Assembly (NCBI GenBank): GCA_037039685.1
Contig: JAWNGF010000016.1
Coordinates: forward strand, 372,001-436,000
Source of the DNA: Ceratobasidium sp. AG-K
Lineage: Eukaryota > Basidiomycota > Agaricomycetes > Cantharellales > Ceratobasidiaceae
Direction of reading: 5' to 3'
DNA length: 64,000 nucleotides
The notes beneath the pieces are model-generated. The model saw only the letters and a program-made list of their open reading frames with translations. It had not been told where the DNA came from and searched no databases. Both the position numbers and the translations under genes were made by a program. Shown piece by piece: positions 36,166 through 48,278 of this stretch (position 1 is its first letter; every line of letters starts with the position of its first letter).

Positions 36166-36645
36166 CCCTCAAGGTTGGCGTTACAGCCCGTGGATTAGCG
36201 ACACATATGTTGAGTATAACACCAGGTTACTGAATTTGGAAGCTCAGTTTTGAATCGGGCTGGGTGTTTGATCTATTGATTGTACTAGTACATAGGCTCA
36301 CCGGAATGATAAAACCCGTTCGGGGAGGTGGAGTTTCACACCACAGGAAACCCCAACGACGCATATAACTAGTGTTACACAAATCAGATGGGTAGCAACA
36401 AAGCCCGAATGTTACGTCAAATTCGGTAAGTTAGCAACTAGCAACGGGGTTCTGTTAGGTTACATGTTGTCATACATTTGACGCCTACAACACAGTATCA
36501 TCATGTCGCGCACGTTCGAGTTCTACTCAGGGACCAACCCACCAAATCACGGCTTCCTTCTCGACCTCCGTTGGAAGCCGAACCGAAGACGCGTAGTAGG
36601 AATATTAAAGCTGTCAGTTTATCATGCCAGCTCTTCAGAACGACC
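36166..36645. other. Upstream region of the phosphoesterase gene
   Basis: No gene supported. An in-frame extension upstream of 36646 lacks hydrophobic character, so the start is placed at the signal peptide. Confidence 0.45.
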
Positions 36646-38870
36646 ATGCTCGTCCCTTTTGCTCTCGCTTCGCTGGTGGCGAGCCAAGTCGTCCTCGCGT
36701 GCGGAGAGCATGAGCACGTCCACTCGCGACGAATGCAATCTGGCGTGACACCCAGTACAGATTGGCCAACGGTTCCACTCGAATGGGGGGGCGTAAACTT
36801 TTTGCATACGACGGATACGCATGGTCGGTAGTTTCCTCTACGTCGTTGACACCTTTCTGACATTTATGATAGGCTGGTTATTGGGCCACCTCCACACATC
36901 CGAACCCGAACCGAGCTTTTCGGGTGACTTTGGAGACTTTGCCTCGTTTGTGGAGCACATGAAGGCCGAGGCGGATCGAAAAGGCGTAGACTTGTTGCTT
37001 GTTGATTCGGGGGATTTGCATGATGGGAATGGATTGGCCGATGGATATCCCGTGGGAGGGGTTGATGGACAAAAGGTATGTGGGCGCGGGTAGTATTTTT
37101 TGACGATTAACTAGAGGATGCCTAGTCGAACGAGTTTTTGTTGAGGGCTCCGTATGATGTTATGGCTATTGGCAAGTAAGTGCGGCTTGTTATTCGGTTT
37201 CCGGCCGTTCTAACCAATCTCAGCCATGAGCTATACCAATACCCTGTTGCATACGACATGCACGCGAATTTCGCATCTCGGCTCAACGGGAGATATCTTT
37301 CCTCAAACGTAAACATCACGGTCTTGGACAAGGAAAACAAGCCGGTTAGCGTTCCCCTCGGAGCAAGGTTTGCGAAATTCAAAACCAAGCAGTAAGCGCA
37401 GTATCGTCTGCGGCAGCGGGAAGCTAACTGGGAATAGTAACCGGAAGGTCACGGCATTCGGTGTCTTGTTCGAATTCACCGGGAATCATGCCAACACGAC
37501 TGTACAAAAAGTTGGAGCAATGGTCAACGAAACCTGGGTGAGTGTACCCGCGCTTTGGTATACTCATTCTGAGAATATACCCCAGTTCAAGAGGCCATCA
37601 CCGAAGAGCCTGATTTTTTCCTCTTAGTGGGGCATATGCCGGTCCAAAAGTAAGAACCCTTGGTCGTACTCTTCCGACCCTATTAATGGCCTCTTGCAGC
37701 GACAAATGGCCAACCGTCTTCAATGCCATTCGGGCCGTCCATCGTACGACACCAATCCTCGTATTTGGTGGGCACACCCACATTCGCGATTGCGTCCAGT
37801 ACGATCCTCGGAGTATGGCACTCGAGAGTGGACAGTACATGGAGACTATCGGTTGGATGAGCGCCAAGCTCGTGCGAAAAACTCGATTGCACCACTGGCG
37901 TTTTCGAGGCGATACTTGGATGCGAATCGGAATACGTATACCTTCCATACACGCAGCAAGGGGTTCGATACGCCCAAGGGAAAGGCGATCACGAAGGATA
38001 TGGGCAAACTGGCCAAGGAGTGGAATTTGACTGAAGTGTGGGGGCAGACGCCACAGGATTATTATTTGGATCGGTACGTACTGTAAATCGACCACCAATA
38101 TGCCTCTAACCGTTGGCCCACTTGTAGAGTCAGTTACCCAGACAAGTACTCCCTCCTCTCCCTCGTCGCCGAACAAGTCTTCCCCGCCGCTCTCAACGCT
38201 TCAAATCCCTCCCGCGCGACACTCCCGCATACAGTAGTCATTGACACTGGCTCTCAGCGATTCGACCTCTACTCGGGACCATTTACGCGCAACGACCAGT
38301 TCATCGTGTCGCCTTACACCAACGTAGTTGTGTATCTTCCCGTCCCAGCCAAGTTTGCGAAACAGATTGTTGGGCAGCTCAACGGAGGAACTACGGCCAA
38401 GAGGATGGACACGGAAGATCCGGAAGAGTATGCACAGGGAGATATTAGATACCGGTTTGGCACGTGGAAGCAGGAGCAGTACGCTGCGCATTATCTTCAG
38501 CGAAGGGATCAGGGGTTAACATTGGGATATACGACTACTGACGTAAGTTCGTTTCTCTCAGATTCGCTTACCGACTAACGCGAAACAGAGCTGCCCTGGC
38601 GTTGGCGACGACGTCCAACACGAACCGATCCCATACCTCAAGCCACCAAAGTACATCTCGCTTCCCTTTCCCGATGTTTCAGACGACACGATCGTCGACG
38701 TGATCTTTTTCGACTTTTATCAGAACAAGGTCTTGTCGATTGTGAATAGCCTCGGTGCTGGGAGTGGGAAGAATTACACGACGGCTGAAGTCAAGGGGTA
38801 CGGTGTGGACAAGCCGTTGTTGACGAATGCGATTTACGAGCCGTTTGTCAAGGCAGCTTGGAGTCATTGA
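36646..38870 (+). CDS. Secreted calcineurin-like metallophosphoesterase / 5'-nucleotidase family
   Basis: Nine exons (36646-36823, 36873-37075, 37126-37175, 37224-37391, 37438-37537, 37586-37649, 37700-38073, 38128-38542, 38589-38870). The N-terminus [20 protein letters not shown] is a signal peptide. Metal-binding motifs appear in order: DTHGWLLGH (57-65), [18 protein letters not shown] (143-146), LLVGHMP and FGGHTHIRD (H280, H282). The C-terminal half fits the 5'-nucleotidase-like substrate domain. Joined with two one-base corrections the gene is 612 codons. These are an A in AA at 37589-37590 (restoring [11 protein letters not shown]) and an A in the A run at 37877-37881 (restoring [19 protein letters not shown]). 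Both are homopolymers, so assembly error is likelier than inactivation. Likely an extracellular or vacuolar nucleotide/phosphoester hydrolase; exact substrate unknown. Confidence 0.88.
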
Positions 38871-39272
38871 AATGTGTGTTTTTGTTGTAGTACATGTATT
38901 GGGTTTTCTGCAATATGAGACGTGACGGTGGTCGTTGACTTGTGCCTGGAGAAAGTTGGTTGTTTGAGCCGAGACCTGGATGACGTGAGCAACAGGCCAA
39001 ACAGCGTGCTCTGATTACTCACGTGATCCCGCTGAAAGTGTCGAAAATGTCTTCCGCCTCGGGTACTGAGTCTCTGAGGAGAGCATAGAGTATGCAGGGG
39101 GGCCTTACTTACTCCCATGCCGAGCTAACTACATTATCGTGGTTATAGATACACGTACAATCGAGTTGAAGGCGCCAAGGTAGCCAGGAGCCGAAAGAAG
39201 CCAAACAAGGCTTTGTTTTGAGTTGGGCAATGCCACGTGACACGAAGCCCCCGCAAAACACCGGGTCAAGTG

Positions 39273-39280
39273 TATAAAAG
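39273..39280 (+). promoter_or_regulatory. TATA box of the histone H4 gene
   Basis: TATAAAAG, 97 nt before the H4 start codon, followed by a pyrimidine-rich leader (CTCTCCTTCTCTCTCGAG). Confidence 0.7.
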
Positions 39281-39374
39281 GGCCAACTTTCAAGCCGTAC
39301 CATCCATCAACCTCTCCTTCTCTCTCGAGCCTCGCTCCAAACCAGCCTACTTCCTCTCTCAACAACTACTCTAA

Positions 39375-39780
<406 letters not shown>

Positions 39781-39898
39781 GTCTTACGTTTTGGATCGGA
39801 TCGCTTTGTACTATCATGGTTGTTTTGTTATGCTATCTTATTTTTGATTCATTCTGAAAGTGGGAGTGTTGTGGTACAAATACATGCGGGTGAGACGT

Positions 39899-40464
39899 CT
39901 AGTACGTGGATCCTTCGGCGGGTTGGGGAAGCTTGCGGTTGTGCGGCTGGGCCATTTCCCTGTGCAGTGTGAGTGATGAGTAATAAATGGTAAAGGTGCG
40001 CTTACCGGCGCATCTGGACGAGGATGTGCTCCAGCGTTGTTTGCCGAACCCAGTTGGCGAGAATAGGAAGCTTGTTGGGATCGACTTGTCCTGTTGGACC
40101 GACAAACGGCAGGTTGACCTTGGAGAGGAAAGCAATCACGGGTGGCTTGTCGGGGTAGTCGTCTCCACAAGTGATCTTGAGACTGTAGATGCGGTTCTCG
40201 TGTACGGTCTATGTGGCAAATTGGCATTCAGTCACGCAATCATATAAACACAACGCCAACTAGTACTTACGTGTCCCGGTCCGATGATGGTGCCGTTCCA
40301 GCTGGTCATAGTAATATCGTCGCCATCCTCGAGGCCATACGAGCACGAACCATCACCAATGCCCTTTTCTCCCTTTTCAAGCTCCTCGAGTAGACGAAAG
40401 TTGCGTGGAACTAGACCACATTAGTATTAGCACGACTCGCAAATAAATGCTTACTTTGAGCCAT
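39899..40464 (-). CDS. MMS2: Ubiquitin-conjugating enzyme variant Mms2/Uev1
   Basis: Four exons (40464-40455, 40410-40271, 40208-40006, 39959-39899) give 137 residues, the usual Mms2 length. Motifs: [76 protein letters not shown] and [17 protein letters not shown]. The E2 active-site cysteine segment is absent, as expected for a UEV. In fungi Mms2 pairs with Ubc13 to build K63-linked chains on PCNA in error-free post-replication repair. Its start lies 141 nt from that of HSE1, divergently. Confidence 0.95.
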
Positions 40465-40605
40465 GGTGCGGTCAAGGGCGTGGTCGTGCGGAGAGAGTCA
40501 AGTCCCTGCACTATATGCTGAGTCAGCTCACTGCCCGCCGCCATCAGGATCTTCCCAACCACCACCACGGGTGGCCTAGACTAGACATATCTTTTTGGGT
40601 ACACC
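40465..40605. promoter_or_regulatory. Bidirectional promoter of MMS2 and HSE1
   Basis: 141 nt between divergent start codons of two ubiquitin-related genes. No clear TATA box; a CCACCACCACGGG stretch is near the middle. Confidence 0.45.
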
Positions 40606-43481
40606 ATGTTTCGAGGAGGCGCTGTTAACCCATACGACGACATCGTGGGTGAGTTGCGTGTATTTCGTGATGTTCCTGTCTGACCCCCAGATGACAGCCA
40701 AGGCCACCGACGAGAACCAGACGAGCGAAAACTGGGAGATTTTGCTCAACTTGTGCGACAAGGTCTCTGAAGAAGGCGAGCAGGGGTGGGTATACTCGAA
40801 TAATCAACCATTCACACTCGGGTATTGACGTCATGGGGATCTCTGCTAGGGCACGCAATGTCGTCGCAGCACTGTTGAAGCGCCTCACGCACCGCAATGC
40901 CAACGTCCAACTCTATACGCTATCAGTGGCTGAAGCCCTATCCAAAAACTGCGACATTACGGTCCACCGTGAGATTGCGTCCAAGGCGTTTACCCAAGGT
41001 CTTGAGAAACTCGCCACTGATAGGGTACGTGCTCAGCTTTAGCACCAACATCGCTTACCTACACCGCCCACAGAACGGCCACGAAAAGGTCAAAAAGCGT
41101 ACGCTGGCCCTGATTAAACTCTGGTCTGGCGAGTTTGCGTACGACCCCCAGTTGGGACTGATGCAAGAGTGCTACTCGAGTCTCAAATCCAAAGGCATGC
41201 AATTCGAAGGACTGGACGATACACCCGCCCCGACGTACGACGACGAGGCCCGTAGGCGGGAAGAAGAAGAGCTCCAACGCGTGCTCGAGATGAGTTTGCA
41301 CGACAAGGGCGGGCGGGATCGGTGGGCCGAGTACACGAGTTATGGATCGGGCGGTGCAAGCAGCTCGGGTGGAGCTGGGGCGAGCAGCGCTGGGCCGGCG
41401 TATACTCCCGCCGCGCGTCCCGCGGTTGCGTCGACTTCGCGTCAGGATACGATTCCTGCTGCGGCTCCGACCCCTGCGCCGGCTCCCGTACCAGCTGCTG
41501 CCCGGCCCCTGCTCAAGCTCCCGTTGCCGCGCCGAGCTATGAGGCTCCCGCTCCAACTGCACAGTCGCCCACTGCCGGTGCCACCCCGCTCGACCCGTCC
41601 ACACTCCAGATTGTCAAGCGCGTCAAGGCCTTGCACGATTTCGCTGCGACCGAAGCTGGCGAGCTTTCGTTCAAAAAGGGAGATATCATCAAGGTTGTCG
41701 ATCGGTGCTACAAGGATTGGTGGAGGGGCCAGATCAAGGGCCGCGTTGGGCTCTTGCCTGTCAACTATGTGGTTCGTACGCTCGATTCATGGCGGTTACC
41801 TATTGTTGATGTTGGTGTAGGAACCCCTCCCCGAGCCAACCGCTGCTGAGCTTGCCAAGGAAGTTGAGGACGAGGCGCTCGTATGGGCTCAAGGCGGCGC
41901 GATCGATTCATTGTTGCAAAAGCTCCGCGAGTTCGATCCCGCCAACGAGAACCTGAATGACAATGAGGAGATTCAGGCGAGTCAAACTCGATTCTTGTTG
42001 GATTTTACTAATTGTCTGGTTTAATTTAGGAATTGTACCGATCTAGCATGTCCTTGCGTCCCAAGATCTTGAGGTTGATTGACAAGTACAGTCAAAAGAA
42101 AGGTCCGCCCAAAGTTCACACGCATCTGATGGAGCTCTGATCGTGTTCTATAGCCGAGCTCGTGGTCATGAACGAGCGATACGTCAAGGCCCGCAACACT
42201 TTTGAGCGTATGATGGAGGAGAGCGTTGCAAAGCACAATCCTGCTGGTATGTACATCCTCATTGGTCTGAACCCGTACTCATTCCGTATAGCTGCCATGT
42301 ACGAATATGGTCAACCCCAAGGTCCGCCCGAACCATATGGCCGGGCCGATAACCGGGCCGTATCCAGCTACGGCTGGACCCAAAGCATGTACGGTCCTCC
42401 AGAAGCCCCCGCCGGGTACCCTGGCTACCAGCCTCAGCAGCCTCAGCAACACCCGCCCCAGCAGCACCCACCGGTCCAGAACGTCCCGCAAGAGTACCCG
42501 CCGCAACCGTATGGCCAGCCTACGTACCCTCAGGAACAGTACCCCCAGCAACAACCCCAGCAACAGCCTCAGCAACCCCAACAGCAACAGTATGCGTACG
42601 GGTATCCTCAGCCGGGTCAGGACCAACAGCAACAGCAACAACAGTATCAACAGCAGTACGGTCCCCAAGCTCAACAGCCGCCCCATCCCCAGGGTCAACA
42701 GCCCCCTCCGCAGCAACCGCCACAACAGCAGCAGTACCAGCCGCCGCAGCCACAAGCTCAGCCTCAGCTCCAGCAGGCTTATTCGTACGGCGACCAGCAT
42801 ACTCCTGCTCCCCAACAACAAGGCCCGCCTCCTCAGACCCCTGCTCCTCAACAACAGCAGCAACCGCCGGCTGAGCAACAACAGCACGCTTATGTCCAAC
42901 CTCCCGCTGAGCAACAGCTTCATTCTTACGGCCAACCCCCTGCCGAGCAGCAGCCCCACGCATACCAGCCGCAGCAGCCGGTGGAGCAACAGCCTCAGCA
43001 GCACGCGTATGCACCACAGCCCGAGGTCCAGCCGCAGCAGGGTTACCAAGCGCAGCCGTACCAGCCCCAACAGCCAGGATATCAAGTCCCGGACCAAGGC
43101 GCACAGCCCGAGCAGGCTCAGTCGCCCCAGGTCCAGGCGCAGCACCAGCAGCCTCAAGCTCAGGCTCAAGCCCAACCGCAGGCTCAGGCTCAGGTTCAAC
43201 AGGAGCCCCAGCCTCAAGCTCAAGCCCAGGCCGCTGCTCAACCCGAAGCAGGCCCGCCCTATGTCTGGAACGGGACCATCAATTATCCGAACGCCGGCGC
43301 GTGCCAGTGGGCCGAATATTACCTCGGTGGCGGGGACGATCATTCCGGTCTGGTCTACTTTACGACTCCAGACGGCAAGCCATTGACGGCCGTCCCTCCA
43401 CGAGGGGATCCTGGCGTTCAAGCTCTGCAGCAGGGGTTTGCTAATGTCCATTTGGGGGAGGGACAAGTGCAAGGGGCCTAG
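40606..43481 (+). CDS. HSE1: ESCRT-0 subunit Hse1 (STAM-type; VHS-UIM-SH3-GAT)
   Basis: Eight exons (40606-40648, 40698-40785, 40850-41024, 41074-41771, 41821-41976, 42030-42102, 42154-42246, 42292-43481); 838 residues after one correction. A VHS domain ([17 protein letters not shown] ... [11 protein letters not shown] type helices, 1-145) is followed by a UIM ([17 protein letters not shown], ~161-180), an Ala/Pro linker, SH3 ([20 protein letters not shown] ... [18 protein letters not shown], ~283-335) and a GAT-like helical core. Then comes a ~330-residue Q/P/Y-rich low-complexity tail ending in a short ordered segment ([15 protein letters not shown]). With Vps27 it sorts ubiquitinated cargo at endosomes. 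One C must be added to the C4 run at 41506-41509 to connect VHS/UIM with SH3. The intron after exon 5 has a GC donor (CAG|GCGAGT). The last intron (42247-42291) is 45 nt with no stop, so retention would keep the frame. Confidence 0.93.
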
Positions 43482-43773
43482 AACGAATGGACATGGGAAG
43501 ATTCGTTGTGTTTGTGTGATACCAATGACAATAATCGAATGCTTGTTTCATGGATTGGTGGCTGAGTTGTTTTGAACAGTTCGAGATTTTGGGCGGGCAC
43601 GCGATAATATATTTCACTGCGGTGCGGTTCTACAGATGTACTATAGTGCACAGGTACATATAGGTAATTGGATAGCATAGACCCCCGAGCTAATCGCGAT
43701 AGCTAAAATGAGAACGAGGTATTAGCACAGGACTTTAGCCTTGCAAAGAAACGTACCGGCGTGGTAACCAAGG

Positions 43774-44696
43774 CTAATCATCGTCCCGCGTCTTGATATG
43801 ATGTGTCCTCTGAATCTGCCATCGCTCACCCTTAGGTAACGTATAATGCTTCACGAGATCCGCGAATATCTTCAGGTCGCTAATGTTAGGCGACCGGTCG
43901 TGGAGCTGATCGTCGAGAGATATCACGAGCTCATCAATCCCGCGCTCGAGATAAATCAACACGATCCCCAAAGAGTATGCATCTCCCAAGCGCCCGTCGG
44001 TGCCTTTATCTGACCGAAGAATCTCAGGCGCGCAAAACGGGGGTGTGCCCATAATGGCTTCTTCACCGATATATGTGCTATGTCCGAAATCAAGAATTTT
44101 GACGACGTTATAGCGGACCATGATCTAAAAAGATGGTCGTTTCGCGACGTTTTGGAATATAGGAGACTACTCACGTTCGTACACGACAAGTCGCCATGGG
44201 AAAGCCCGAATTTATGAATATGCGCGAGGCCTTCTAGGATTTGGTTGAACCAGTCAACCTTGGTCGAATCGTGCCATATAGTGGGTAGTAGTTCTAGTAG
44301 CGTATGCCCGTGGTCGATCTCCTCTAGGACGATTCCGACGCCTTCGATCACGCCAAAGAACCGAACGACGTTTTTGTGGATACCGATGGTGCGAAATACG
44401 CGTAATTCAGCGGCAAATTGTTTCACCACGTCGTCTATAGATTGTCGCTCTACGGTTATCGTCCCGGGCGTCGTTGACTGCGTCAGAGAGTCTTGGTTGG
44501 ACGACACAAAGCTTAGGGGCTGGTCGGGGTGGGGACGCTTGACAATGCATCGAAACATCTGAGATGAAGCGCCATCTTCGTTGAATGGATATAAACCGGT
44601 CGTTCGATTGAGCGCAGGGGGGTCAGGAGGGCCGTCGGACGTCTGTTTCAGTGCTAGGTCTAGGATATCTTCCGGAGGCAGGTATGAGCCAGACAT
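43774..44696 (-). CDS. Small atypical protein kinase-like protein
   Basis: Two exons (44696-44175, 44124-43774) give 290 residues. K53 in RCIVKRP may be the ATP-site lysine, but no clear glycine-rich loop precedes it. Helix C-like AAELRVFRTIGIHKNVVRFF and hinge VLEEIDHGHTLLELL follow. The catalytic loop is SHGDLSCTN (D169, N174; HRDxK replaced by HGDxS). DFG is intact (D186) in KILDFGHSTYIGEEA, and the APE motif is FCAPEIL. The C-lobe is short. Typical of the many diverged kinases of Agaricomycetes. Activity is possible since D, N and DFG remain, but a pseudokinase is not excluded. The intron sits directly after the catalytic-loop Asn. Confidence 0.8.
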
Positions 44697-44987
44697 GCTA
44701 TATCGCTTTGGCAGAGAAGGGTGCCAACCGTCAGCGGGTATAAGTGAGCATTCAAGTCGGGAAGCCTAGGGACGGGTCGGAGGAGGCAGGAGAAGGCCCG
44801 AGAGGATCAGATCATGTCGAGGCAGCTGCCAACTCAATTTCATTCCACACCCGGACCTCGGCGCTTAGATAAATCCTCTAAATCCTAATTATCACCATCA
44901 CGTGTGCATCATCTTTGCTCTCATTTGACGGCCACGGTCAATCGGACTATATTTGACTCTTGAGGCTGTATTGAGCCCTAGAAATCT
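44697..44987. promoter_or_regulatory. Divergent upstream region of the kinase and the NDUFAF7-type gene
   Basis: 291 nt between divergent start codons. Contains a CATCACGTGTGC E-box-like site near 44896-44907. No gene supported. Confidence 0.4.
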
Positions 44988-46692
44988 ATGTCATGTCTGC
45001 GTGGCGTCTCTGGTTCTCCTCGGGCTCTCTTTGCTAGCAGACATCGTGTAACGCTATCTCGCACATTTACCCAGAGTCTCAGGTTACCAAAAGCTGCCGA
45101 CCCTAACTCTCGTGACAGATGGAACTACAACGACTCTTCACTGTTTGATGTCGAAGATGAATCGGCGCTACCTCACCATACCTTTCGACGTGTTACCTCT
45201 GCCCAGCTAGCAAAACTAGGAAATGAACCCCCTCGACGTGTCAAAATGCTCACTCGGGATTTCATCGACGATGCGCTTTACAATCCCAACTATGGGTACT
45301 TTCCAAAGCAGGCGACCATCTTCACGCCAGAAACTCCGTTTGAATTTTCCCAGATCCCAAACTCTCGAGCATTCCATCAAGCTGTTGCAGAAAGGTACCG
45401 TGAGTATAGAGTAGAAGCTGGTCTCGGAACCGGTCCAGGGCGCCAAGTGTGGCACACGCCGACCGAGCTATTCAAGGTGGGCCCAGCTTGTGTAATCCTC
45501 GCATTTAACCACTCATTCGATGGTATTTTAGCCATATTATGGCTATGCGGTCGCTCGATGCCTGCTATCTGAATACCTCCTCAAATATTTTCCATACGAG
45601 GACCTAATAATATACGAAATGGGTGCGGGAAACGGCACGCTGGCCGAGAACATCCTCGACTTTTTACAAATGGAGCATCCAGAAGTATACGAGCGGACCC
45701 GATACCGAATCATCGAAATCAGTGGGAGTCTCGCCCAAAAACAAACTACTAGATTACAACGACGCCACGCTAGCGCCGTCGAAGTAGTACACAAGAGCGT
45801 ATTTGAATGGAAGGAGCAAGAACCCGCGCCATGTTTCTTCTTGGCCATGGAAGTCATTGTATGTGTGCTCTCCAGAACCCGCATTCATTCTCCTGAATCG
45901 GCTTTGCAGGACAATTTTGGGCATGATATCGTCCGATACGACGTTGAAACGCTGAAACCTCTACAAGCAATCGTCGCAATAAACCAGCTTGGCGACTTTT
46001 TCGAACTCTACGAACCTCTACACGACCCGCTCATTTCACGTTTTGTTAATCTCCGCTCTCGAATTAGACATACCCCACCCGCCCTCGCTCCATCCCTAAC
46101 CAACAACGCTTTCGCTCGAGCAATCAGGCCTTTCATCCCGTTCACACCCAATATGACTCAACGCGAGTTTGTTCCTACCAAACTATTAGAGTTCCTCATT
46201 GTTTTGAGGGACAAGTTTCCTCGGCACCGTCTACTTCTTTCGGACTTCTCATCATTGCCGGATACGATCCCTGGCCATAATGCACCCGTGGTACAGACTC
46301 GAGTCGGCGACGTAATGGTTCCGTGCGAAACGTATCTCGTCTACCAAGGGTACTTTGATATATTCTTCCCAACCAACTTCACACTGTTACGGGACATGTA
46401 TGAATGCATCGTTGGCGGACGGGAGGGAGACGATAGTGGAGGGCGGGCATCACCCCTTGGGAGCGTAACTGGCCCTATCCAGCTTGGTTCAAATTTCTTT
46501 TCACCCGAGGGACGGAGGAGGCTGGTAGAGGGCGTCATGTCGTCAAGTGGGCTAGCAGTTGGAGAGCGCAAGAGTAATGTCTACACCCACCGTGAGTTTC
46601 TCGAAATGTACGGTGACTTGGATGCGACGACTCTACGCAACGGGGAGAACCCCATGTTAGATTTTTATCAAAATGTCAATTTCCTGTTCTAA
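44988..46692 (+). CDS. Mitochondrial NDUFAF7/MidA-type protein arginine methyltransferase
   Basis: Three exons (44988-45476, 45532-45858, 45910-46692) give 532 residues. The N-terminus (LFASRHRVTLSRTFTQSLRL) is a likely mitochondrial presequence. Then come MLTRDFIDDALYNPNYGYFP, VWHTPTELFK, YGYAVARCLLSEYLL, the SAM-binding motif IIYEMGAGNGTLAENIL (GAGNGTL at 194-200), YRIIEISGSLAQKQ and FFLAMEVIDNFGHDIV, all hallmarks of the DUF185/MidA family. In animals NDUFAF7 dimethylates an arginine of the complex I subunit NDUFS2 during assembly. The second intron (51 nt) is stop-free and in frame, but the MEVI-DNF junction supports splicing. An insertion at ~430-460 (GGREGDDSGGRAS) is disordered. Confidence 0.9.
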
Positions 46693-46902
46693 CTCGCTGA
46701 GATGGAGTAAATTACAAACGACAAGAGATGTATTTGGGAAACAAGTCAATCTACATGCGAATGATTCAAAAATACACTCAAGATTCAAGCCCAGCGCAAT
46801 TAAAAAATAAAAGGGTACGTATAGAGCTATACCAAAAAGGCAGTAGATGTAAGGTAATCATCTCTAAATATGACATGTCGTACGAAATTCTGGGGCCCGC
46901 CA

Positions 46903-48278
46903 TTACGAGGCGACGGTGGGAAACATCGCTTGAACTTGCATCTCGGCTTGGTGCAGCTGGGCGAAAAACGCCGCCGAGATTTCCTTGACCACCGCTCTCC
47001 CGTCAACCCGTTTCCCTTCCTGCGCCGGTGTGTTGTCATCCATCTTCTCCCAATCCAATGCTTTTTCACTCTTTTCGATCCGTTCCATGCTCTGCTCCGC
47101 ACTCGTCCACTCGGCCTGCAAGTCGCCGACCTTGTTTTTCAACGCACGTAGTTTTCGTCCGGCCTCTGCTGCTGCAGCGCCGTTCACCTGGACGTGTTCC
47201 GACAAGCCAGATAAAGAGGTGGCTAGTATTTGAGATACGGTTCGCATGTGCGCGAGATGTGGCAAGGTGCTCGAAGGCGTGAGCGGACCCGAGGGATAAG
47301 GGGGCGGTGGGGGAAGCGACGATCCAGTGGTTCTTCGGTAGGGTGATCCACGAGGACTTCGACGCGCAAACGCTGGGTCGTATCCATCTCCGTCGTCATC
47401 GAAGACGTCTCGCGGATCCCGTTGCTGCGCCTCCCAGCTTTCGTCAAAGTCGTCCTCTGGAACTGCATCTAGAGAGCGCGACGAGTATGTGGACTGTACA
47501 GGCGCATTGTCGGTTAAGGCGACGTCTTCGAGGGGGTCGAGCGATCCGAGACGGTCTGCTCCTCCAGGTTCGCCATCAATCTTGCGAAATTCGCGTTCGA
47601 AATTGATCAAGTCGCGTAACTGGACCTCGCGTTCTCGACGGGCGTCGTCGATATGCCTGATCATGTCGGATGCAAGTCTTTCAACCGCCGGCTCTGCGGG
47701 AATATGGACAGATGAGGGGCGAGCCGAGTTTGGGGGCGAGATGATTGCGTTGGGGCGCCGTCAAGGTCTATGTTCTGGAGCTGGACAATAAACTGATCCA
47801 AGAACAAGACATTCTCTTTGAGGGTTTCAATCGGATCTGCAGGAGGAATGGAGAGCGCAAAGGATGGTGGAGGTGGAGGCTTCGTCGGTGACAAGTCGAA
47901 ATCGGACTCTAACCCGATACTGTGTGTCCGACCGTGCCCGTTGAGCATGTCGCCTCGGGTCGGTCTGGATGGCGTATCGACGACGTGGTCCATCGACATA
48001 CCAATCATTGCCTGCCCTAGCTCTGTATCCAAGCCCTGGCCCTCCACCACGCCCCCTTCCCCCTCGTCATCATCGTCAAATTCGAGTCCTAGCTCGTCTG
48101 CGAGCGCCCTTGAGTCCGAAGGCTCAGACATGACTGCAGCTGCCAATTCGTGCGCGAGTGACGCGCCCATTGCCCCTCGTCCCGATCCTCCGAGCGCGCC
48201 CATCATATTCTGTCGCGAGGGAGCTTTACGTGGTTTGTTGGAGATGGAAGGGGCAAGAAAGTGAGAGTCATAATCCAT
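46903..48278 (-). CDS. Conserved-looking coiled-coil protein, function unknown
   Basis: A single exon of 458 residues after one correction. The start is the ATG of MDYDSHFLAPS. The N-terminal half is acidic and Ser/Pro-rich (ADELGLEFDDDDEGEGG; LSPTKPPPPPSFALSIPP). A helical stretch (LKENVLFLDQFIVQLQNID) is followed by a second (DMIRHIDDARREREVQLRDL). The C-terminal ~110 residues form a probable coiled coil (LKNKVGDLQAEWTSAEQS, EKSEKALDWEKMDD) with a helix ending EMQVQAMFP. The two halves are in different frames. Adding one G to the GG pair (CC at 47758-47759, plus strand) joins them as LDGRPNAIISPPNSARPSS, so I call one gene. I do not recognise the family. The coiled coil suggests a complex subunit. 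Confidence 0.65.

Noticed and set aside
36478..36645. Earlier in-frame start for the phosphoesterase
   Set aside because: The added ~56 residues are hydrophilic and would bury a clear signal peptide ([16 protein letters not shown]).
42279..43472. Long Leu-rich minus-strand frame and other frames across the HSE1 tail
   Set aside because: Mirror reading of CAG/CCG repeats in the Q/P-rich HSE1 tail; no start context, introns or motifs.
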